Made by a program: the position numbers and the translations under genes. Shown in pieces: positions 56,530 through 64,000 of a stretch of DNA of 64,000 bases. How positions within the stretch are numbered: the first letter of the stretch is position 1; the number at the start of each line of letters is the position of its first letter. Origin of the DNA: Clarireedia homoeocarpa (taxonomy: Eukaryota; Ascomycota; Leotiomycetes; Helotiales; Rutstroemiaceae); the NCBI GenBank assembly GCA_001465935.1, contig LNKV01000023.1, forward strand, positions 1-64,000. Reading direction: 5' to 3'. Below the pieces are notes generated by a model. The model was given only the letters and a program-made list of their open reading frames with translations, did not search any database and had not been told where the DNA came from.

Positions 56530-56778
56530 GTTGAAGTGCTTTTGTGAATGTTGAATCCGAGGAATTCCAGGTCCGCGATGTTACTGCATACGAGAAAAAA
56601 TCCGAAATGCTATGCTGTTGTATGCAGTATCTAATCCGATGTCGCTCCCCCGCAGTACTACAGTAACCTTAGAACTAAGCTCTGTCGGCCCCTCAGATTC
56701 TGCCGGGGGTGATGCAAAGCTTCCAGTGCACGACTGTTCGCTCCATACTCTCTCGTTCTGCCGTATAGCTCTGATACC
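56530..56778. promoter_or_regulatory. 249-bp bidirectional promoter HOM6/CAB2
   Basis: Only 249 bp separate the divergent start codons of HOM6 and CAB2, so both core promoters must lie here. No Gcn4-type TGACTC site or clear TATA box is visible. Confidence 0.7.
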
Positions 56779-57957
56779 ATGTCAACATCAACAAGCAAGC
56801 CAGAGTCGATACGAAAGACCACCGATGAGGCCGCCGAACGAGACTATTTCTCCGAAAACCCAGCCCCCGCAAACCTCGAAAGGCACACCAGTCTTGCTAA
56901 AGGGTTCATCGATTTTCACGCAGCTGCTGGGCGACGAGTGGTTTTGGTTACATCGGGAGGGACAACCGTCCCCTTGGAAAGACAAACAGTTCGGTTCATT
57001 GACAATTTTAGTGCTGGAACACGAGGAGCTACATCTGCCGAGTATTTTTTGGAATCGGGATACGCTGTTATCTTCCTACATCGACAATTCAGCCTTCTCC
57101 CATATTCGCGACATTATAGCCATGCGACCGATTGTATCCTTGATTTCCTGCATGAGGGTCCCGACGGAAGTGTAGTTGCAAACGATGAGTATCGGGAGAA
57201 GATGTTGAAAGTCTTGCGGAAATATAATACAGCGAAATCGAAGAATTTACTGTTGACTCTTCCATTCACAACCATCACAGACTATCTATTCGTGCTCCGA
57301 TCAATTGCGCAATTGATGCGCCCATTGGGGCCTCGCGGATTGCTTTACCTCGCTGCTGCTGTTTCCGACTTCTTTGTACCCCCGGAACGAATGGTGGAGC
57401 ACAAAATCCAATCGACAAATGCTACAGATACAAATATTGGAGGGCACAAGGAGACTAAGGAAGAGGAGTTCGATAACTTTGATTCTTCTCCGGCTATACC
57501 ACGAAGCAAGCGCTTGATTATTGATCTGGATCCCGTCCCTAAGTTTCTCAAGAATCTTGTAGATGGATGGGCTCCCGAAGGAATGATCGTATCATTCAAG
57601 CTGGAAACCGACCCTGAAATTCTGGTTCACAAAGCGCAGTATTCCCTCGACCGCTATCAACACCATCTGGTCATTGGTAACTTGCTCGCTACACGAAAAT
57701 GGGAGGTTGTATTTGTAGCTCCGGGTCAGAAAGACCAATGGATTCGAGTACCTAGAAACAAGAGGACGAGAACAATCACTAGTAATGAGGAAGCTGTTGA
57801 CATTGCCGCCAGAGAAGGAGAAATCGGCGAGAGACCACTTGATCCCAGCGAGCTTCCGGATGGAGAACCAGAGGTTGAAATTGAAAGTCTGATTATTCCA
57901 GCTGTAGAAGAGCTGCATACGTTGCATATCAACGCACCGAAAAGGAGAGACCGGTGA
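56779..57957 (+). CDS. CAB2: phosphopantothenate-cysteine ligase
   Basis: Intronless frame of 392 residues; ATG at 56779. It condenses 4'-phosphopantothenate with cysteine, the second step of coenzyme A synthesis. Eukaryotic PPCS features are VLVTSGGTTVPLE near 55-67, VRFIDNFSAGTRGA, LYLAAAVSDFFVP near 195-207, VEHKIQS, a LDPVPKFL block and the MIVSFKLETD segment, followed by HHLVIGNLLATRKWEV. The tail is Glu/Pro-rich and fungal. It is divergent from HOM6. Confidence 0.95.
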   Translation: MSTSTSKPESIRKTTDEAAERDYFSENPAPANLERHTSLAKGFIDFHAAAGRRVVLVTSGGTTVPLERQTVRFIDNFSAGTRGATSAEYFLESGYAVIFLHRQFSLLPYSRHYSHATDCILDFLHEGPDGSVVANDEYREKMLKVLRKYNTAKSKNLLLTLPFTTITDYLFVLRSIAQLMRPLGPRGLLYLAAAVSDFFVPPERMVEHKIQSTNATDTNIGGHKETKEEEFDNFDSSPAIPRSKRLIIDLDPVPKFLKNLVDGWAPEGMIVSFKLETDPEILVHKAQYSLDRYQHHLVIGNLLATRKWEVVFVAPGQKDQWIRVPRNKRTRTITSNEEAVDIAAREGEIGERPLDPSELPDGEPEVEIESLIIPAVEELHTLHINAPKRRDR

Positions 57958-58229
57958 ATTGCAGTCTAGAGATGGGGACACAAACGAACCTCTTAAGGCT
58001 GTCATGGTTGCTATGCTGGCTTTCACCTACGAATGTCCTATGTTTGAATAACGCAGCCATGTGTAGCGTGGATTCTTTCCAAATTCACAATATGATGTCG
58101 CGTACCGGTATTGAGGTCTCTTGGTCAAGCCCAAAAAGAGGCTCTGAATCGTGTTGAGCATTATGGAGTCCACAGCGCCCTCACAGGCGCACAGTGCGTA
58201 AATCAGTGCACCCCGCTACCAGCTTATCT

Positions 58230-59093
58230 TTATATCTCAACTGTCCCTTCTGGTGCTCCTGTTCTCAATCTTCTCCCCCAAAATCTCATCAACGGTAAAA
58301 CCTCATCTCTCCCTTTCATCATTCCATCCCCCTCTCTCTCCCATTTTACGTACTCTACCTGTGCGAAAACCGCTCGAATCCTATCCAACGCTCCTCTTGT
58401 TACCTCAGTTTTTCTATTCCCGCCTGCAATTAGCACCGGTGTTTTCTTCTTCCCCTTTCCATCCTCGTTTACACTTTCGGGCAGGCGGCCACCGATTGAT
58501 ACCACCCCACCGTATTCAACGTCGTATGGTAGAGAAGCTATCAGTGAGAGAGCGAGCATCCCACCTTGACCAAAGCCTAGGAAGAATATGTTGCGTGGTG
58601 GGACATGACATTCCGTGGTGAGTGCGTCGATGACGCTGGTTATGAGTTTAGTGGAAGTTGTAAAGTCACCATCAGGATCCAAAGCCCCAGTTGTAGAAGA
58701 AAAGGAAAGATCATCAGCCCAGTGGAAGGATGGGACGTCAGAACCAGTTATGAGAGCTGGGATAGGTGTGGGTGCTTGGATTGAGATGGCAGTTGTTTGG
58801 GGAAGGGAAAGATTTCTTGCTAGATTAGATGGTCAGTTAAATTGAAACCCTGGCCAAGAGAAAAGAAGGATGTCGATTTGAGTGTCCGTCCCAGCTGTCA
58901 ATGTTGTCTCAATTCAGTGATATGATGATCACACCAAATACTACTCACCTAATTGAGTGAACCCCTCCTTCGTATCCCCCAAACCATGAAGCAATATCAA
59001 GACATTGGTCGGTTTGCCATCTTTCGATGGCACAATATCACATACAATATTCCTCGGGAGATCATCCAAGGTTGGTAGACGTGGAGGTAGCAT
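58230..59093 (-). CDS. phospholipase/carboxylesterase-fold protein without nucleophile Ser
   Basis: Exons 59093-58949 and 58819-58230 on the minus strand (129-nt intron) join in frame to 244 residues. The fold follows the acyl-protein-thioesterase/carboxylesterase 2 family: NVLILLHGLGDTKEGFTQLA (oxyanion HGLGD), IQAPTP, SFHWADD, then the nucleophile elbow ILE-like FFLGFGQGGMLALSL near 127-141. The usual G-x-S-x-G reads GFGQG, so residue 132 is Gly in place of Ser. The C-terminal region, where the His would be, is short. Some fungal relatives seem to share GFGQGG, so this may be a conserved non-hydrolytic branch rather than a mutation. Confidence 0.85.
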
Positions 59094-59483
59094 TCCAAAC
59101 GATGTGATTAAATTTTATTCAAAGGTCCAGTAGATGAGGGGTATTTCTAGAATCATGTAGCCCTTCACACGAGGCTCACATGATATAGACAGCCCCAAGC
59201 AATTGGCATAGACGGAGTGTGGCTGTGGTTTGAATAATCAAGTGCGAACTGTGGCTGGGGGCGTGGGGGCTAAGGTGGAATTCGCGATGAGCTTATTTGT
59301 CCTTATACAAACGATATTTCAAGAGGACACAAACACAAGACAAAGCAGCGAATTCGTTCCGCAATTCTTCACTCGATATTCCAAATTTTGAGGAGGAAGC
59401 CCTTATCCAGAGCTTTACTGGGCATTTACTCAAGTCACTCTTTAATCAATACTCTTAGGGCATAAGGAATAGAATTAGCTACA
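59094..59483. other. divergent promoter region, esterase-like gene/SEC66
   Basis: 390 bp between divergent start codons. No gene or clear factor site seen. Confidence 0.5.
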
Positions 59484-60314
59484 ATGTTCAACAACTTCGA
59501 CTGGGCGACTACCCTTCGTGGCATGATACTCCCATTGGCATATGTGGGCGTGTTAATGGGCTCCTTAATAACCTTTTCTTCATTATACAGAAAAAGGAAG
59601 GCTGGTCAGTATTGTTAAGCTCTTTGATTGTGCGCATACTGATAATGCCAGCCAAATCCGCGACTCTTGCGCCATGGTTCCCACCTCACCTGCAAAGGAA
59701 TATATACTTGTCACTACTTCACCTTGAGCCAGAGGAAGGAAAGGAGAAGGCACCGCATGTTCCGGAAAGTGTAATTCGTGCTGCGTTGCTCAGAAGAGCA
59801 GTAGAAGATATCCATCGAATCATTCAAATCAGAACTGCGAAACAAGCCTGCAGCACGTTACTACAGAGAGGAAGTGTGGGGGATGATCTATGGCAACGAT
59901 TCTTGAGGGCGGAGAAGGAAATGGAAGAGGAATTGAGAGATGTTGTTATGGAGGTGATTATTGAATTACTTCTCTGAATGATCCGCTGCTAACAAATGCT
60001 AGGCAAATGCGCTGGCACCAAACTGGGGTCAAACTATATTCCAGTCTGCAAATGAGATCGCCGCCAACACAATGTTCCGAAAAAGGCTTGACGAAGTTCA
60101 GAGCAAGACTGACTCAGAGAAAGAGTGGTGGGAGAAACGTCGTGCATCTATCCAGTCTGAATTTATGAAAGAATTGGACGAAGAGGCACAGACGAAGGCA
60201 ACCAAGATCGCTTCGCCTACCAAGTCGATTAGCGACGAAGATGCCATTATGGTTGATGGGCCATCAGCAAGTGAACATGGAAGCCCAAGTAGGAAGAAGA
60301 CGGCCAGGAATTAG
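59484..60314 (+). CDS. SEC66: SEC66/SEC71, ER translocon subunit
   Basis: Exons 59484-59604, 59652-59953 and 60003-60314 join in frame to 244 residues. An N-terminal membrane segment (MILPLAYVGVLMGSLITF) precedes the conserved cytosolic domain: LAPWFPPHLQRNIYLSLLH, VIRAALLRRAVEDIHRI, RDVVMEANALAPNWGQTIF, QSANEIAANTMF. The tail is charged and Ser-rich (EKEWWEKRRASIQ, SPSRKK). SEC66 is part of the Sec62/Sec63 complex for post-translational import into the ER. The first donor (GTCAGT) is slightly unusual, but the join is confirmed by frame and homology. Confidence 0.94.
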
Positions 60315-61750
60315 TACGACTACAGGAACTCCTAATACCGAATAATAAAATATGCAATGTCTAAGAATAGGCCTTCATATCCTCTCAAGAGCCCAAAATA
60401 CTCGATCTTTTTCAGAGCGTGAGCTGACCTGTATGAGTGTCAAATCTATATCTTTTGTACTAAGCCAGGACATCGAACACAGCAAAAGTAGGGCTGAGTA
60501 GAGTGAAGTGTCAGGACTGAGAGTAGGTGTGTGTTGAATGTCATTATATTTGCTTGAGCGATTTCATTCAAATTTCTTTGAACATTAGACCCGGAGCTTA
60601 CTCTCACAAGCATTTTGCACAACGACGCCGGCACTCTCTCGGGTAAGCGTAGCTTGTATCTTAAGCCCTAGACCTTGACAGGCTCTGGGAACTCACAGTT
60701 TAGCAAGCGTTGAAGCCATTAGCACCCCGAAGATAGCCCATTCAGCAGTGGCTTGTCTCTACCTTGCAGATTGTTGCTGTACCCCAAGTCCAGGGTCACG
60801 CAATGGCATTATCCTTACGCTTAGTCTTATATTGCATGCAGCTGGATCGAGTAGGCTATGTAGGTGAGTACACGGTCCAGGAGGACATTGCAGTTGCAGA
60901 GCTCCAAAGAATCGTTCGCTCATCCCTCTGGCTCATATTTCGAGGGACTAAAGAATCGCTAGACTCCACTTCACTCCCATGCTTTGTGCTCGAGCATTTA
61001 TACAGAAAATCAAAATCAAGGGAGCTCTCTTACCCATTGTTTGGTAGCGGAGATAGGTGGCCTTCCTCTGCTGAATTTCTTCTCAAATATTTGCCTGATT
61101 GTTCGATGCAAACACTGTCTGTCTATTTTACACGTTACTTCCCTCTTGACAACATCTTTGACCTTGATTGGTTGGTCTTCATCTCCTTTCTTGCCCCTCA
61201 CCTATCAGCAAAGTGTACTCCGCTCGCCAGAACAAGGTATGCAGGATAAATCAGGACAGCCACACGCTCTTGATTCAGTGCCAAACCGTGGTATTGAACT
61301 GAATTAGTTGTATGATCCGTTGTGAAGTATTTTTTGAACAATTTCTGCATGAGAAAAGGGTATAGCGCCATGCGATGGGATGAGATGAAGAAGGAAGAGG
61401 TGCAAGGTTCAGGTCTTACGGCTTCGACATGTAGGGCGTTAAGATGATGAAGTATGTTGTACTAAGTAGCTGCAGTGCGGTGCGATAATCTAGCTAAGTA
61501 GATATAGCCGGCAAGAGACATATACACAACAGGAAGAAGCAAATATCTCTCCACCATAAGGATGGACCCCTACCTGCTACTGATTCTAAATTTATCTACG
61601 GCAGATAAAGAATAATGCGATTTTTCTAGCTAGAGAACGAAGGTTTAACCAGCCAATCATACCTGGCACTCACTCGTAGGAGGAAGGGTGAGCCTGGTAC
61701 TAGATTATTGACTAGCGATAAAGGTATAGTTGTAACCTTCAGTATTGTAT

Positions 61751-61828
61751 GAGTGTGAGTGTGAGTGTGAGTGTGAGTGTGAGTGTGAGTGTGAGTGTGA
61801 GTGTGAGTGTGAGTGTGAGTGTAAGTGT
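61751..61828. repeat. (GTGTGA)n hexamer microsatellite
   Basis: About 13 GAGTGT units; the opposite-strand poly His/Thr frame is an artefact. Confidence 0.95.
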
Positions 61829-62112
61829 CAATAGATGATGATTTATCATCAGAGAAGGTTGTGAGCATAATTCATGGACAGTGAACATGAAGGATAGAAA
61901 GAAGAAGGATTAATATCAAAGGAAGGAAAAGAGGGCAGGGCAAAGTTAGAGAGACGATAGAATGTAATGTTAGCTGTCGGCTCTACGGAGACTTGTGAAA
62001 GTATCGATTGTGAGGAAGCGGAGGGAAAGGGGATAAGATATAGTGATGGTGATAATATTGGGGGAAACCATGGAGAGAGATGAGGAAGATATGGAGAGAA
62101 AACACGGAGAGA

Positions 62113-62220
62113 GACGAGAAGGACATAAGAGACGAGAAGGACATAAGAGACGAGAAGGACATAAGAGACGAGAAGGACATAAGAGACGAGAAGGACATAA
62201 GAGACGAGAAGGACATAAGA
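62113..62220. repeat. 18-bp minisatellite, six perfect copies
   Basis: GACGAGAAGGACATAAGA repeated six times without change, followed by a partial copy. An 18-bp period keeps frame, producing long false frames on both strands (RREGHK and MSFSSL repeats). Confidence 0.95.
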
Positions 62221-62523
62221 GACAAAAGAGAAAGACATGTAGATGAGGAAAAAAGTAAAAACAATCACGTATTATGTGTATGCACAAATTTAACGAGCAT
62301 CACTGATAGCTAATCAACGATGCTTGCTCAGAGTTCATCTGCAAGACTCATCACAACTTGATAACATGATCCATAGGTCGTAGAAACAAAATTACTTTTT
62401 AGGACGAGCTTTTATTCATATGTGATGTACACCATACCATTTGATGCATTTAGCCCAAATCCCATATTGAAAATAAAACCCAAGCTCCATTTGCCCCCAG
62501 AACCAGACGATGAGGTAGACAAT

Positions 62524-63342
62524 TTACTCGTCATCTTCCTCTTCTTCCTCAGCCTCAACGGTGGTCTGAGCAATACGGTCCAAATCCCGTTGACCACTTT
62601 GGGTGATTCTGCGTCCTCCCTTCTCCTCGTCTTGCTCTAGGACACCGATCTTCTCAAGCGATTGTAAAACCTTTCGGTCAACACTGCCGGAAGCATCAAC
62701 GTGGTGGGATGGTCTGGATCCACGGTTCTTGGTGGAGCCGTGAACCTTGGTGAGGCGTCCAACACCGACAGTTTTGCGGAGGTAGATGTGACGAGCGTTG
62801 GCGGCAGCACGAACATAGTACCAGTCGATGGATTGAGGAGGAAGCTCGTTGGATGCGGAGGTCTTGACGGTATCAACCCAACCTGCAAGAATGAGATATT
62901 AGTATTTGTGCTTATAAGTACGAATTCGCGAATGTGCGAAGGCACGTAATTGAAGTATGCAAAGAAATTCTCGATCAGAACATACCAGGGATTGGGAGCT
63001 TTCCCTGTCTCTTCAAGAAAGCAGCATATGCCTCAATGAACTTTTGTGCCTGGATTACCACCATCGAATCAGCATAATTCCGTCAGCGGAGATCTTACGA
63101 CCCCCTCACACCTGCTCAGTTGTCGACAGAGGAAAAGACGTGTGGGTAGAAGAAACATCGGAAGAATTGTGATTGAGTTTGTGGTGGTCGTGCAAAATTG
63201 AGAGTCTCAAGTAGTTGTCGCATTCTCTCTTCTTCCCTCCCCCCACAAACAATCCATCTCATTTCTTCGTCCACTTCTATTCCCTCCAGGTGCTGGATTT
63301 TCATATACTTACGTCAACATCGCGAACAGTGACACCACCCAT
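62524..63342 (-). CDS. rps19: 40S ribosomal protein S19 (eS19)
   Basis: Exons 63342-63313, 63049-62986 and 62882-62524 on the minus strand join in frame to 150 residues. MGGVTVRDVD|AQKFIEAYAAFLKRQGKLPIP|GWVDTVKTS is the conserved eS19 N-terminus. DWYYVRAANARHIYLRK, VGVGRLTKVHGSTKNRG and the RPSHHVDASGSVDRKVLQSL segment follow, with an acidic C-terminal tail. eS19 is needed for 40S head maturation. The 263-nt first intron is long for this window, which is common in fungal ribosomal protein genes. Confidence 0.97.
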
Positions 63343-64000
63343 GATTGCGGTATTTGGATATTGTTCGAAGGGAGGTCTTTTTGTCGTTGAGAGTTCGTTG
63401 GGCGGGTGGAAAGTAAATTGTCGTGGTTCGAGGAGCAGAAAAGTTCTAAAGGAAAATGCGAATTTGGGATTGTGGGAGTCCGAAGAGCTTAGCGAGACGA
63501 AATTATTCCAAATTTATGCTAGCGCAAAATTCTTGGCCAATGACAACTTGAACCATGAGTGCTACCCTTGCAATGGATATTTGGCTTGTACTGCGAGACT
63601 ACGAGACTGCGAGACTGTTTACATCCGAGGCTTCCAATTGAAGCTTAGTTTGGCGTGTGGCCATTGTGGTTAGCAACCCCGCGAGATCTACACTCTGCGC
63701 AAGACTTCGCATAAGTGTATCTATCAATGAGGGCGTCAGCATGCAGTTGAGCTTGAAAGCCTCGAGGGAAATCGCAGATGAAAGACCTTTCATTGCCGGC
63801 TCACCATGAGCTGTTATTGGAGATTGCCAGGTAGACCAATTTTTCTGGTAGGGGACGCGCAATATGACCACCCTACAACGATTAGGTCCCTAGTAGAGAT
63901 CACGATTGTTGCTCAAGCAGATTTAGGTGATTCAATTCTGCAAATATGCTGTTCAAGTGTAGTGTTTATATGTACAATCAATCCTTCATGAATAATATAA
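63343..64000. other. RPS19 upstream region, no gene seen
   Basis: Should contain the RPS19 promoter. A short ACTGCGAGACT/ACTACGAGACT repeat lies near 63594-63617. Short frames lack any domain. Confidence 0.5.

Larger units (their letters stand above)
60315..62523. other. convergent intergenic region, repeats, no firm gene
   Basis: A 161-residue frame at 60764-61249 has no recognisable domain and a competing frame overlaps it. The rest holds the GTGTGA microsatellite, an 18-bp minisatellite and poly-A-like A/T segments. Confidence 0.5.

Noticed and set aside
60764..61249. 161-codon frame downstream of SEC66
   Set aside because: Composition and overlap with a second frame give no support for a gene.
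62043..62313. Proteins with RREGHK or DEKDIR repeats
   Set aside because: Products of the 18-bp minisatellite, whose period is a multiple of three and so stays open.

Overview
The window is chromosomal DNA from a filamentous ascomycete (Pezizomycotina). Genes are spaced 0.1 to 5 kb apart and are interrupted by short introns, mostly 49 to 100 nt, with GTRNGT-type donors and CTAAC/CTGAC-like branch sites. The gene set includes a fungal Dicer, a Zn2Cys6 regulator, a LaeA-like methyltransferase and a tyrosinase, and there are AT-rich relics with C-to-T/G-to-A decay typical of repeat-induced point mutation (RIP). A class-level guess (Leotiomycetes/Helotiales) is inference only. Gene models were joined by hand; every multi-exon model below closes in frame.

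Layout. 1-4.8 kb is decayed: a zinc-finger regulator relic, a broken NmrA/isoflavone-reductase-like gene and several short tandem repeats. 4.8-6.6 kb holds a divergent, membrane-anchored indoleamine-2,3-dioxygenase-like gene. 6.6-12.4 kb is a gene desert with two diverged copies of one unknown dispersed repeat and a 55-bp minisatellite. 12.4-16 kb has a LaeA-like methyltransferase and a tyrosinase in divergent orientation. RPS5 follows at 17.4 kb. 19.8-25.6 kb has two small CYSTM-like genes around an AT-rich island (with a solo-LTR-like insertion) and a 623-residue membrane protein.

26.5-45 kb is denser: a disordered hypothetical, a His-rich hydrophilic allergen/stress-like protein, GPI12, a 1143-residue coiled-coil protein, a 1040-residue conserved-looking fungal protein, a Zn2Cys6 regulator and TAP42. 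45.7-51.5 kb is a complete DCL1-type Dicer with an unusually long N-terminal extension. After a 2.8 kb repeat-bearing gap comes a housekeeping block: LIP2 (lipoate synthesis), HOM6 and CAB2 sharing a 249-bp divergent promoter (amino acid and CoA synthesis), an esterase-fold protein lacking its nucleophile serine, SEC66 (ER translocation) and RPS19.

The genes do not form one pathway. The only local pairing suggesting joint function is methyltransferase plus tyrosinase, and that is weak. I did not find a clearly new biological system. The best leads are the Dicer N-terminal extension with its repeated VDL motifs, the membrane-anchored dioxygenase homologue with an altered active site, the serine-less esterase and the CYSTM pair.
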